Program-made: the position numbers and the translations under genes
Assembly (NCBI GenBank): GCA_038496445.1
Contig: JALMLS010000120.1
Coordinates: 52,188-116,187 of the forward strand
Length of the DNA stretch: 64,000 nt
Direction of reading: 5' to 3'
Source: Trichosphaerium sp. ATCC 40318
Lineage: Eukaryota > Discosea > Flabellinia > Trichosidae
Shown here: positions 12,943 to 23,663 of the stretch, piece after piece
How the letters are laid out: each line of letters begins with the position of its first letter
Position numbering within the stretch: the first letter of the stretch is position 1
The notes under the pieces: model-generated
Databases searched by the model: none
Told to the model about the DNA's origin: nothing
What the model saw: the letters and a program-made list of their open reading frames with translations, nothing else

Positions 12943-14033
12943 TTACACAAGAATGAGGTTTTTAGGAGGGTCAGTATTGTCTCCTCCCCAGTAAGCAGAG
13001 TTATTATTTACAGGCCAAGCGTGGAAACTACCAGATTTGAGATATGCTGCAATCTTTGGTAAAGCTTGAAATCTCTTGATGTATGCGATCAACACATCTA
13101 AAATGAGTCGATAATAATAGTTATAATTTTATTACCACTGAACCTGGTTTCTCAAATAGCACAGGAGCAAACAAACGGCAATGATCTAATATTTCAGCCA
13201 TGTGAAAATCAGGCCATGACAAGTTGTCTCCATTCAAAAATTTCCGATCTTTAAGAAGGCTTGCTATCTGATTGAGCTTTGCTATAAACAAAAGTAAAGC
13301 AAAAACCCACGGGGTAGTATAAAACAAAAAGCGCAGCTATATGCCCTGAATGTATGGGATAATAGTAAGATTCTGTAAAAAGTACTGGACATTTCTTTTT
13401 CACTCCCAGATTTGTGAACAGCGTAATCACCAAAACGTGCATTTAGTAAAAAGCGTACGTTGCAATCTCTTTGCCTTGAATTTAGCAACAGATTCAGTAG
13501 TTTCTTTAGTACTATAAAAGTGGTTTACAGCCATATTTCTGACATCCATTACCTACAATCGCAAAACAATTCAGATATCGCTTTCAATAAGATAAATCAC
13601 GTGACATACAAAATCGCCCCACATGTCAATAGTTGCTGATTCGGTAGCATTCGAACCTGCTAGACCAGCACATTTACCCAAGTACCTCAGTATGGCATTG
13701 GATTGAGTAATCTTTGGTCCGGTCTCTACTTTGTTTTTAACAGTTTGTAATGACCACTTCAATTTGAATTACCACAAATAAGATACGGAAGGTTTGGTGA
13801 AGCTAAACCTAATGTTGTCTTGACATCTATCCATTCCTTTCGTGACATTTCAGGCCTAGGACCTTGCTTGTACCGTTTGTTCTAAAATACGTGGGATCAG
13901 CGTAATTTACGACGAAAAGCATTAAACCGATATGTACAGTGTATTTACAACCCAAGTACTCCAACATGTAAACACATGGTTGCCCAATGCCCCTTATTGC
14001 CCAATAACCCAATTCTATCTTACCAGCTATCAA
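12943..14033 (-). CDS. Glutathione S-transferase (mu/sigma/pi-like)
   Basis: Starts MIAGKIELGYWAIRGIGQPC, the thioredoxin-fold N-terminus with the catalytic-type Tyr in LGYWxIRGxGQP. Exon 2 gives NKRYKQGPRPEMSRKEW and TLGLASPNLPYL; exon 3 has the glutathione-binding TQSNAILRYLGK (cis-Pro region, Gln-Ser-Asn). The C-terminal helical domain contains VMDVRNMAVNHFYS, the N-cap-like stretch NLSWPDFHMAEILDH, and ends YWGGDNTDPPKNLILV. Five introns with GTAC/GTAT donors and TAG acceptors join in frame; the fourth is ~190 nt. The enzyme conjugates glutathione to electrophiles in the cytosol. It is the intact member of a duplicate pair (see 17340-18280). Confidence 0.88.
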
Positions 14034-14249
14034 ACCAAAGTCAGTACGACAAGAACAGCGCTATCCGTTGCTACCTTGTTCCATTATTTCTTATTTTTGA
14101 ACCTGGTAAAACGAAGTCGCACGTTTTTTTCACAAAGAGCATTCAAGAACAATTGGCTATATTTTACCTTCAAAACTGTAGATATTTAACATTAAGCATT
14201 ATTTGAATGCACATTGTGATCCAACACGTGATTGACCGATAGTTTAGCA

Positions 14250-14470
14250 TTCAATACTGGCGTACCTTGTCTCCTTTTTTGGGTTGTACTGGTGATACTG
14301 TAGTTGATACTACTATTGTTGATGTTTTTGATGTTGTTGTCGGTTGAAAAGTAGTGGGTGCGTCTGTTGTAGGTTGTGTTGTTAGAGGAGGCACAAGATC
14401 CATTGCCCAAGTCCTTGACTGTGCATAGCTGGAGTCACAATAAATGAGATAACTGCGTTTTTGCATTGTG
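14250..14470 (-). CDS. Thr/Pro-rich (mucin-like) exon, inverted partner of the next feature
   Basis: The minus-strand frame encodes VPPLTTQPTTDAPTTFQPTT and then SKTSTIVVSTTVSPVQP, ending at a GTACG donor. A similar sequence lies head-to-head on the other strand at 14670-14770. The Thr/Pro-rich composition is that of an O-glycosylated extracellular stalk. No complete gene model is possible: neither a signal peptide nor a later exon was found, and it may be a fragment. Confidence 0.35.
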
Positions 14471-14880
14471 CAACCAACATTTCCACCAACGACTTTGGTG
14501 CATCATGTTTTTATTGTGAGCAGTTGTTGACTTATATCAGAATACACTACAGTACAGGCATAAATCAAGTAGTGTTAGCTTTGCTTGTTCAATGTCGGAT
14601 AAGTACTAATACCGTTGGATGTAGCAATGAATGTAAATGTTCCGCATTATACTTAGGCAATGTATCTTGTGTACCTCCTCCAACAATGCAGCCAACAACA
14701 GACGCACCCACTACTTCTCAACCAACATCACCAACATCAATAGTAGCAACTACAGTATCACCAAGTACAACCAACAATTACAGTCTCACCAATTACAACC
14801 AACTCATCAAGGTGGAGTACATCATTTTTATCAGTATTGACGCTTTTTGCTTATTATCGTGTTCTCATGTACAGCTATAA
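14461..14880 (+). CDS. Possible Cys/Thr/Pro-rich surface protein or relic
   Basis: The frame carries a Cys-containing part (SNECKCSALYLGNVSCVPPP) followed by QPTTDAPTTSQPTSPTSIVA, a mucin-like stretch. A ~28-nt near-tandem repeat starting ACAGTATCACCAAG changes frame; in the alternative frame after it comes SSRWSTSFLSVLTLFAYY, a hydrophobic tail like a GPI-anchor signal. So either a frameshift has broken the gene or an intron restores it. It looks like an inverted duplicate of 14250-14470. Function unknown. Confidence 0.35.
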   Translation: MHCATNISTNDFGASCFYCEQLLTYIRIHYSTGINQVVLALLVQCRISTNTVGCSNECKCSALYLGNVSCVPPPTMQPTTDAPTTSQPTSPTSIVATTVSPSTTNNYSLTNYNQLIKVEYIIFISIDAFCLLSCSHVQL

Positions 14881-15204
14881 AGTTAAAAACCTTCGAATAC
14901 TTTGAACTTTTTAATGTTTTTGAAGGTTTGATTTTCGTCTATGCGACAATCAGCGTGTGGACAACAACTGATATTGACTATTGACTGAAACGGACAATAG
15001 TTAGATACATCCAAACAACAGAAAAAAGTACGAATAAACAAGACAGCTGTATGCTGTATAACAACTCCCTAAAGTGTTTAACAGGTTGCTATGTTGGAGC
15101 ATCTTCGCAATGGGTGCTTTCCGTTTATTGAATAGTTAGCGTTACTATCTTATTAACACAGTCGAACTACTTGCAACACTAAACAGAGCCTTTGCTTCAT
15201 TTTA
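14881..15204. other. Intergenic, nothing recognised
   Basis: AT-rich DNA between the mucin-like locus and the left end of the 2.1-kb dispersed repeat. No coding signal, tRNA or repeat seen. Confidence 0.5.
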
Positions 15205-16218
15205 CGTGTTTTGAACAAGAAAATGTTAAGCAACACCTAAATTTAGGTCAGTGTTGATCAAAACACGCGAAACAGCTATCGCGCAACACAGTTATGGCTT
15301 TGGTCGCCACCAGAGATAAAATAACAGCTGTACTAAACAACAAACGGCATCAACTCGTCTCATGACCATCCACGTACGTTACAACTACTATCACGTATAG
15401 TGGTATGCTTCACGCTTTATCTAATTTGAGGATAAACAGGTATTGGTTTAAATACCTACTGGAGAACAAAAATAACCCCAGGACGCGAACTGATCAACCA
15501 TTAGAAATAATGCAAAGACTAAACCATCAAATCTCTCCATAGCCCTAAAACGGTACTGAACAACTCTGTTATGCTCAACATGACTCATAAATAATGTTCA
15601 GCGCGCTCCCAGCTTACACAGATTTGTTTCTCCTACAACTCACTATAGAAATAACTACAGGGCATACAGCGCGAAATCAAAGCAAACAGCGCCAATTTAG
15701 CACATTGGATACGTTTTTTAATAGCGTTCCAATTTTACAATCACAAACGAAGTAAAAGTAATTGTATACGCTACTGGATTATTGTGAGAGTTCATTGGAA
15801 CGAAATAACGTATATTCGATTGATCACTTTACAAATGACATGGAATGGAGCAACAGTTGTAGAAAAGGACTGCACTTATAACAAGTAGTACAACCACACC
15901 TCTGTGGGTCAAAAGAAAGTACGTAGCGCCAAGATAGTCAAGTACTCATTGTGTTTTGTCGTTTCGCATCTTTTTTTTTGACTCATTTTAGCGATTGATT
16001 TATCTTGGGCGTGTATTGAGCTGTTTTATGCGATTTCTATCACTAGATTCAACTCACCGAGGTTTGTAACGTTGTTACAGAGTTTTCATTTCAAACTAAA
16101 GAGTTCTTTGTTTAATAGACTCTAGGTAACCACTTCGTTTGTGTATTGAGCCTTTGCGCTGGGAAAGAGAACCGACAATGCTACAGAACAAACTGCAAGT
16201 TAACCTTTCGCTTGCATA

Positions 16219-16491
16219 GATGGATGATCAGGTCATGCAAGCCAAGACACAGAGGAATATTCACTTTCGGGCAGACTTTTGATAAATAATTTTACACCTG
16301 CTAGAAACATGTTTAATGGTCCAAATACGCACGCTGGTCGATGGTTATTGGGTTTATTCATACTATGCGCTATTTCTGTTACATTATTTATGACAAATCG
16401 TATTATTCATCCTACATGGACCCATACGCGCACAAGGCATGAGAAAAAACGACAGATACTATTTGCTTGTCTCTACAAAAAACTGCAATAG
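16219..16491 (+). pseudogene. Short TM-protein ORF in copy 1, frameshifted
   Basis: The frame MDDQVMQAKTQRNIHFRADF stops at a TGA where copy 2 (38590-38790) reads on: copy 1 has four Ts where copy 2 has five. After the shift both copies share NMFNGPNTH, a hydrophobic helix LLGLFILCAI and MTNRIIHPTW. Downstream the copies diverge in frame again. It may once have been the 5' exon (signal anchor) of the pseudokinase. Confidence 0.5.
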
Positions 16492-16577
16492 TACAGGGTT
16501 GAAATTTAGATTATTTTGGTCATTATCTCATATCTACAAGGACGAAGCAACTCCTCCTCATATCCCATACACCTACG

Positions 16578-17201
16578 ATGCCTTCTATTATCAAATCCTT
16601 GACGAAGTTTGGAAGAAAGATGATTAACAAGCTCAGAAACAAGCAAACTCGGCAACGACAAGAAGAACCCACCGAAATAGCCGAAAAAGCTATTGATAGA
16701 CAATGCAGCGTGGAAAAACTTGGTTGCGTGGACACAGCGACAAATTCTGCTATTATTGGAGAATGTCTTATGAGTATTGCCAAATTTCATAAACAGGGTT
16801 TGGCCGGTCTAAATCTAAAGGCAGAAAATATCTTTACCTCCTCCGACTTTGATATTTTTTTGGATCCTCTGGCAACCGATTTAACGGGCAGGAAATCAGA
16901 TGATTTCTTCGACATTGGTAATATAACTATGCAGCTTGTTCTTGGATGCGACAATGCTTCAGATGAAACAAGAGGAACTGATATATTCGATAAAATGTTC
17001 GCTGACTTGACAATTCAAACACGATTTGAAGAGTTAGAAATGAACCCAAAAACTGATTCTGATCTTTTGGACTTTGTAGAAAAGTGCATCGATAAAGAAC
17101 ACCCACCGACATTAGATGAGCTATTGAGGCATCCTTTTATTAGACATAAGAGACACAACGAGTGCTACGATTTCGGAGATGCTGTCATACGCAGACGTTG
17201 A
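16578..17201 (+). CDS. Pseudokinase C-lobe protein, copy 1
   Basis: A 207-codon intronless frame. Kinase C-lobe landmarks are visible but altered: MSIAKFHKQGLAGLNLKAEN aligns with the catalytic loop, with HRD replaced by GLN and the loop Lys and Asn kept; FDIFLDP stands where DFG is expected; DDFFDIGNITMQLVLG matches DxWSxGxxxxELLxG; and DLLDFVEKCIDKEHPPTLDE with LLRHPFIRHK matches the terminal helix and RPT-type motif. No glycine loop or ATP lysine is present, so catalysis is unlikely and a scaffold role is inferred. The N-terminus is short and basic. An earlier exon could add more. It is near-identical to 37824-38447 (two residue changes). Confidence 0.7.
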   Translation: MPSIIKSLTKFGRKMINKLRNKQTRQRQEEPTEIAEKAIDRQCSVEKLGCVDTATNSAIIGECLMSIAKFHKQGLAGLNLKAENIFTSSDFDIFLDPLATDLTGRKSDDFFDIGNITMQLVLGCDNASDETRGTDIFDKMFADLTIQTRFEELEMNPKTDSDLLDFVEKCIDKEHPPTLDELLRHPFIRHKRHNECYDFGDAVIRRR

Positions 17202-17339
17202 GTTACAACAAGTAACAGAGAAAAAAAATGTAAAACAAAAAACTAAAATGTAATTTATTAAACCCCAAAACCTTTGTACAACTTGTTTCGTTCCCATTAT
17301 CTTTCTTCGTTAAGGTGTTTTCCAAAATGACATCACAAG

Positions 17340-18280
17340 TTATTCAAGGATGAGGTTTTTAGGAGGACTAGCAATATCTCCACCCCAGTAAGCAGAAACA
17401 TTGTTTACAGTGGAAACGACCAGATTTGAGATATGCTGCAATCTTTGGCAAAGCTTGAAATCTCTTGATGTATGCAATCAACACATCTAAATAAAATAAA
17501 GAATTTAGTCACGTTATATGTTGTACACTTTACCTTGTTTCTCAAATAGCGCAGGAGCAAACAAACGATATTGATCTAATATTTCAGCCATGTGAAAATC
17601 AGGCCATGACAAGTTGTCTCCATTCAAAAATTTCCGATCTTTAAGGCTTGCTATCTGATTGAGCTTTGCTATAATATATTTTAATAAAACTCTGGTGTAA
17701 ACAAAAAGATGACGTACGTTCTAACCTCTTTGCCTTGAACTCAGCAATAGATTCAGTAGTTTCCTTGACACTATAATAGTGACTTACGGCCATATTTCTG
17801 ACATCCATGACCTACAATCGCAAAACAAGTCAGATCACTCAACGCCAGATAAATTATGTGACGTACTAAATCACCCCACATGTCGATAGTGGCTGATTCG
17901 GTAGTGGTCGAACCTGCTAGACCAGCACATTTACCCAAGTACCTCAGTATAGCATTGGATTGAGTAATCTTTGGTCCGTTCTCTACTTTGTTGTTAACAT
18001 TTCAGCATTTCATTCCAAGTACCACAAGATACGGAAGGTTTGGTGAAGCTAAACCTAATGTTGTCTTGACATCTATCCATTCCTTTCGTGACATTTCAGG
18101 CTTAGGGCCTTGTTGGTATCGTTTTTCCTGAAACACGTCAGTGTGAGAGTTGCAATAAAAGATGTCAGCATGAAAGCCTGTACGTACAGTGTATGTCCAA
18201 CCTAAGACTCTAACATGTAAATACATGGTTGTCTTAGACCTTATCGCCCAATAACCCAATTCTACCTTACCAGCTATCAA
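17340..18280 (-). pseudogene. Degenerate glutathione S-transferase paralogue
   Basis: Exon-by-exon similarity to the GST at 12943-14033: same introns (including a GTACGTCACA donor before VMDVRNMAVSHYYS) and the same C-terminal words SAYWGGDIASPPKNLILE. Two lesions are visible. Near the start, GIGQP of the catalytic domain is replaced by SKTT through a 2-nt then a 1-nt loss. Near 17410 an 8-nt loss relative to the intact gene throws the last ~20 codons out of frame into CKQCFCLLG and a stop. It begins ~30 bp from the end of the dispersed repeat, so the repeat sits between the two GST duplicates. Confidence 0.7.
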
Positions 18281-18717
18281 ACAACGTTAGTTCCGAGAGT
18301 AAGTATTCGCTATGCGTTGCTACCTTGTTCCATTGTTTATATCTTGTAAGCTTGTTAGTTTTTACAAGATCTATCTGTTTTGTTGGACTAGCCGACAAAG
18401 TGATGCGCCTTTTTACAGGTTCGCTGCAGATAAATTATGGAATGGTGTGGATTATCAATAAAAAGAATATGATACTTCTTTTTGAGCTGTTTTTTGTTGT
18501 CACGTGATTTGTCTTTAATCTGAAGTGATCTGACTTGCTTCTGATTGTAGGTTACTCTTTTGAAAACAATCAGCTGTGCAAGCTGAAAATAAAAAGTGTT
18601 TTATTCTAAAATTGGATGTGCTTTGTAGTTACTGGCAACATCTCTGCATCCATATTAATGTACTTAAGCTATGTGTCCATAAAATACCTGATAATGATCT
18701 TTGGTAAAACCAACTGA
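18281..18717. other. Intergenic, nothing recognised
   Basis: Between the 5' end of the degenerate GST and the 3' end of the first F-box/LRR gene. A 60-codon open frame (18325-18507) is hydrophobic and unsupported. Confidence 0.45.
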
Positions 18718-19980
18718 TTACATGTACATAGGACCAAGATAAGTATTCATGTTTGAACCATTCTCAATAAGTGATTTAACACAATCATCTGTAACATTAA
18801 GACAACTCCTAACATTAATAGCATGAACACCTTTCAATGCTTTTATACCCTCATCTGTTACGAAAGTATGAGACAGGTTAATTGTATGAACACCAGCCAT
18901 AGCTTTAACACCTTCGTCAGTTATATTACAAGACAGTAAGTTAATCAAATGAACGCCAGCCAATGCTCTAACACCATTGTCAGTGACTGATGTGTGACCA
19001 AGACCAATTGAATGAACGCCTGATAAAGCTTTAGCACCTTCATCAGTTATATTACAACAATTTAAGTCAATTGTATGAACACCAGCCAATGCTTTTACAC
19101 CCTCATCAGTAACTCGGGTATGAGACAGGTTAATTGTATGAACACCAGCCAACACTTTTACACCCTCATCAGCAACTAGGGTATGAGACAGGTCAATTGT
19201 ATGAACACCAGCCAATGCTTTTACACCCTCATCTGTAATTAGGCGGCAAAGCTTCAAGTGTATTGTATGTACGCCAGCCAATGCTTTAATGCCTTCATCT
19301 GTAATATGTTCACAACAGTTCAAATCTATCGAATAAACACCTTTCAATGCTTTAACACCCTCATCTGTAATACTCCTACACTTAGATAAGCTAATAGTAT
19401 GAACACCAGCCAACGCTTTAACACCTTCATCTGTAATTTGATTACTCCCCAAGTGTATTGTATGTATACCAGCCAGCGCTTTAATGCCTTCATCTGTAAT
19501 ACGTGAACTAAAAAAAGAAACTCTTTTAATTCCAGAGAGCTGTTTAAGATGTTCATCAGTAAGTGACTCATTGAATAGAAAGGATATCCCATCAACAACT
19601 TTGAAGTGAGTAAAGTCAATTTTTCTAAACTTTTTATGCATTTCAAGTGCGTATGCACCTTGTAGGTACTGTAAATGCTTTTGTTGAATACCAAACTCGA
19701 TAATAATCGTGTGTTCTTTGATGAGATTAGGCGCGTTTGTAAATAGTTTCCGGAGCTTTTTTTTCTTCTGTAAAACGATATATTTCCTATTGGTATATCC
19801 AAGGTACTGTTTTGCGATGTTTGAAAGTAATTTGGATACACGGACAACGGAATGCATGGATACCATCGAAATAAACTGTAGAACGTGAATAATGACTTCT
19901 ACAGGTATCTCATCAAATAATGAGCTGTTTCTGTTCATCTCTTTAGTAACGCCAGATTTTACGAAATATGACCAACTCAA
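18718..19980 (-). CDS. F-box / leucine-rich-repeat protein (FBXL/AMN1 type), intronless
   Basis: 420 codons in one exon. Residues ~21-62 form an F-box (FDEIPVEVIIHVLQFISMVS then SVVRVSKLLSNIA). From ~residue 145 there are about eleven LRRs of 20-24 residues with the Cys-containing consensus ITDEGVKALAGVHTIDLxxC, ending in a capping stretch CVKSLIENGSNMNTYL. The units are unusually alike; neighbours differ at only a few positions, which points to recent internal amplification or conversion. By family this would be the substrate-recognition subunit of an SCF (SKP1-cullin-F-box) ubiquitin ligase. Substrate unknown. No intron, unlike its neighbour at 22007. Confidence 0.9.
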   Translation of the reverse strand: MSWSYFVKSGVTKEMNRNSSLFDEIPVEVIIHVLQFISMVSMHSVVRVSKLLSNIAKQYLGYTNRKYIVLQKKKKLRKLFTNAPNLIKEHTIIIEFGIQQKHLQYLQGAYALEMHKKFRKIDFTHFKVVDGISFLFNESLTDEHLKQLSGIKRVSFFSSRITDEGIKALAGIHTIHLGSNQITDEGVKALAGVHTISLSKCRSITDEGVKALKGVYSIDLNCCEHITDEGIKALAGVHTIHLKLCRLITDEGVKALAGVHTIDLSHTLVADEGVKVLAGVHTINLSHTRVTDEGVKALAGVHTIDLNCCNITDEGAKALSGVHSIGLGHTSVTDNGVRALAGVHLINLLSCNITDEGVKAMAGVHTINLSHTFVTDEGIKALKGVHAINVRSCLNVTDDCVKSLIENGSNMNTYLGPMYM

Positions 19981-22006
19981 AAATTCGGTTTTAGAAGTAG
20001 ATCACGTTTTTCAAAACGAAAGGCACTGAAACTGGTCAAAGCGTCATGAATACTTCCACACATAGCATATCGATTAGTTATACGTAATCACGTGATCTTT
20101 AGCAATAAAAAGTCGCTAGCGTTAATCACGTTTCTACGGCCGAATCAAATGCAACAAAGCTCTAAAGCGCCACTGACGCCTGTATATGCTCTGATATGAA
20201 CAAAAGCTAAAAACCGGTACAATCACTTTTTTTTGAATCGAATACATTTAAAAACGACTATTTCACAGAAACGTGCTAACAACTCTCTCACAGATTAGTA
20301 AATGTCTTCTAAATATACGATAGGAGCTTGATACGCTGGTACACGTCTAGTAGCTTCTAATGCGCATGAGAACACTTTCTATGCTCGACTTTTCAGAGTA
20401 GTACTTATTTTTGCATAGCGCAATTGGTAGTAAGGTGGACTGTGCGTTTTGCAATTGCGTAGACGAAGGCTAAGCCTTTTTGAGAAGTATTGCAGATGCA
20501 TATCGCTTCGCACGAAGGATTTCTGCAAAACAAAAATGATAATTCTGCAATCAAGCAAATATTTGAAGTTGTTGTGATTGATACTACTGTCAATTGCATT
20601 TTTTTAAAATTTCTCAAGCCCATAAAAGGACATTGTCGCTCACGTCTAAATTATAATAACTGACCACGATATTGTTCTAGCGTGTGAAAACTGACTTTTT
20701 AGCAGTTTTTTTTTATCTTTAACAAAAAGGCTACCAGCACTTTCTACATAAATGACGCGTAGAGGAGTAATTAGACCATATTATAGCTCTTTAGCTTTGC
20801 CCTCCCCTGTGTAGAACATGGTTGACTTGGTGCTTGTGGTTTCGGTTCGCAAATTTGTGTATCTCGAGTCAGTACTATTCTACTTGAAGTACTTCTCCTA
20901 AACGCAACGAGAAGAAATTGGAGTCCGTTAAACTAGATCAACAAAAACCAATGAGTAGTATAAACAGTACGTACTAGTAACAGATCACGTGTATGATTTG
21001 CTAATTACAACTCCTGAACAGCAACAATCGTCCCAAGAGCCCAAGCAGCAGTAGTGTATCATGTGCGTTTACCTTCAAGTTTGCAATCGTTAACAGGTTA
21101 AATAGTTTCCCAAAACACTGGGTAGACACTGAAGATCGTAGGAATCGTAACAGCAATGTAAATCGTCGTAAGAATGAACCGTACAATTAGTTTTTATTTT
21201 GTTTTTGGCTGCCACTTTTTAAATCAAACAAAAAACGTGAAAAGCTAACTTGATCTTGAAGGATCCGCTTCACACGTAGTAATCCCAAACCTAACGGTGA
21301 TTACATCAGGGACGGTAATAAAACTATTGGCAGGTTTAATCGCACAAAATTCTACAGCTTTCTTAGCTCGGTATCGGACACATTTTACAATGTTGTTGCG
21401 AAAAATGCCATACGGTAACGTGGAGGCAGTTTTTTACAAATTGTGATTACGCAACTGGAGAACGTTGTGCACCTGTTTACGGTTAACGAGGGAAGAGTCA
21501 GACGTGCTTTGGTTGAAGTTAAGCGAGCTGATACAGCACAGAAACGCTATTGCTCACGGCAACAATGATTGTACCAATTTATGAAAAGCGCAGGCTGAAG
21601 CCGAAATATGTGCTATCATTCTCGGCTACACAGAAGAAGAATTATACTGAAATGATTTAGGTACAGTAAAGGAAACAACAAGAGTTTTGGCTGAAGAAAA
21701 CACCTGACACAAACGGCTGTATCAGAAACTAGTGAAACTGGAAACTATGATGTTAAAGTTCTTTGGGTACACAATATGTGCTTAACACATTATAAAAATA
21801 GACAAATTAAGCAAAATACAATTAGCTGTTTAGGCAACAGCTCATGTCATAACAAGACCCAACGATTAATGTTACGCTAGTATTGAGACATGATTGGATA
21901 TTTACTATCTCGGAGGCTAAAATACAACAGTTGTGAGGATCTGTTCCTAATAAATCCACAATTCAAATAAACAAAACCTGGCATTCATTGTTCTATTTTG
22001 GCTTTA
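19981..22006. other. Gene-poor 2-kb stretch with one possible relic
   Basis: Mostly without coding signal. Three small open frames (20405-20623, 21001-21186 and shorter) have no recognisable features. Around 21400-21660 a broken frame can be read (see the separate entry). Confidence 0.45.
21390..21660 (+). pseudogene. Possible relic ORF with HEPN-like motif
   Basis: Reading + strand around 21400-21650 gives LLRKMPYGNVEAVFYKL, a stop, EESDVLWLKLSELIQHRNAI continuing AHGNNDCTNL, a stop, then AEAEICAIILGYTEEELY. The RNAIAH tripeptide spacing matches the RxxxxH motif of HEPN folds, but a six-residue match is weak. At least three stops interrupt it. Confidence 0.25.
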
Positions 22007-23663
22007 TTAGTCAAGTTCATCAAGCCAACCACCACTATCAACAACATTAGGTGTTGCAGTGGTATTTGTACTTGATTTATCCTTTGCATTGTTCGTATTA
22101 CTACTGGTAACAGTACTATGTGTAGGAGGAGTAGTAGATGATACTTTTTCTTCTTCTTTTATCAAAGGACAACCCCAATGATGAACCGACTGTGCACCTG
22201 TCAAGTAACCAATACCTCTGTTTGTAATACGTGTACAATCATAAAACCTTAAACTTCTTACTTTCCTCAACGCCTTAAGACCATTATCATCAACTTGATG
22301 ATTTTCTCTTAAAACAATAAAATCACAGTTAGCCAAATGTTTCATACCAGAGTTCGTAAACTGAGGACAATTTGATATGTTCACAGATGTCAACCCCTTT
22401 AAATGCTTTAGTCCATTATCAGTAATACGTAAACAACCAGATAGATTAAGTCTAGGTACTTTACGAAGAGAAGAGAGTCCCTTATCATCTATTTGCTGAT
22501 TGTAAGATAAGTTAACATAACTACAGTTCCCGAGGTATTTAACACCTGCATTAGTTATTAATCTTGATGGTGGTAAGTCAACTGACTTTAGACCACCATT
22601 TGCAAGGTGTTTAATACCTAAATCTGTTATACCACCTAAACCACTTAATATAACAGACTTAACACCTGAAAGATTCTTTAAACCGTCATCTGTTATTTGT
22701 CGACAGTTTGATAGATCAACACTCTCTGCTTTGTTTAAATACTTCAATCCCTCATCAGATATACTCACACAGCTTCCTAGAACAATATCCTTGACACCTG
22801 ATAACGATTTCAAGCCTTCATCTGTTACATCATAATTTTCTAAAAGAGAGATATAATCGCATTTACCAAGTGACTTAACACCTTTGTCTGTGACGTAATG
22901 ACATTCATCTAATGTTATATGACGTACACCACCTTCTGCAAGTGCTATTATACCAATATCAGTAACATTTGTACAAGCAAGAGAAATAGTATGAACACCA
23001 GCAATTGCTTTAAGTCCTTCATCTGAAATAAGAGCACAAGTTGATAACTCAATAGTATGTACTCCAGCCAAATGCTTTAAGCCCTCATCTGTTATAAATG
23101 TACAATCATTGAGTTGAATAGTATGTACACCACCAAGTGTCTTTATAGCGTCATCTGTAATATTGTCACACATGCTCAAGTTTATCTCATGAACTCCTGC
23201 AAGTGCGCTTATTGCTTCATCTGAGATATCAAGCATCTCCAATAGATTGATTGTATGTACACCTGAAAACTCGATAACATGCTCGCTTAGTACGAATTCG
23301 TTATATCCAACATCTACTTTTAGTGGTTTCGCACGTGCGAGTTTAAGTATGTTGTTTGTGTTTAAGGAAGTCGCGAGTGTTAATGTTGTTTTTTTTAATA
23401 CTCCTGGCGCTTTTATTACGTCATGTACATTATCGTTCGTTATGCATACGTTTCTACAGGTTTTGAGTGAAATTTTGTAGAAGTTTGTTTTATGTTACGT
23501 ACACGTATCCTACTGTATTATGAATGAGGTCTCTATACGATCGGCAGCATGCTGCGAACGATGCGCGATCGTTATCATCGAGAAATACAAATACCTTTAA
23601 AGTAACCAAGGTCGCCGGCAAATCACAAATAGACATCGCTCGCGCGTCGGTTTTGGGTTCCAT
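22007..23663 (-). CDS. F-box / leucine-rich-repeat protein (FBXL type), two exons
   Basis: Exon 1 (23663-23503) starts MEPKTDARAMSICDLPATLV and encodes the F-box (through FAACCRSYRDLIHNTVGY). A 49-nt intron with GTACGT donor and TGTAG acceptor (23502-23454) leads in frame to exon 2, giving 535 residues in all. Exon 2 has ~15 LRRs of the AMN1/FBXL14 type such as LSMCDNITDDAIKTLGGVHT and LSNCRQITDDGLKNLSGVKS, then a Ser/Thr/Asn-rich tail ending DSGGWLDELD. The repeats are more diverged from each other than in the paralogue at 18718. Likely SCF substrate adaptor. Confidence 0.9.

Larger units (their letters stand above)
15205..17313 (+). repeat. Dispersed ~2.1-kb repeat, copy 1 (inverted relative to 37711-39806)
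   Basis: This segment is the reverse complement of 37711-39806. Similarity begins at TTTTGAACAAGAAAATG next to a CCTAAATTTAGG palindrome and ends at GGGAACG...AAAGATAA (reverse view). The part holding the pseudokinase ORF is nearly identical; the other end has substitutions and a ~40-bp replaced block near 15615-15655. No clear terminal inverted repeats or target-site duplication are visible, so duplication mechanism is open. Confidence 0.9.

Noticed and set aside
15205-17313. Calling the pseudokinase repeat a named transposon
   Set aside because: No terminal inverted repeats, target-site duplication, transposase or integrase could be found in either copy.
20400-20480. Possible tRNA-like segment with GCGCAATTGGTAG
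   Set aside because: Only a D-arm-like word was found; no T-arm box B or acceptor-stem pairing in the right place.
18718-23242. CRISPR-like regular repeats
   Set aside because: The regular spacing comes from codons of leucine-rich repeats in frame, not from identical direct repeats with unique spacers.
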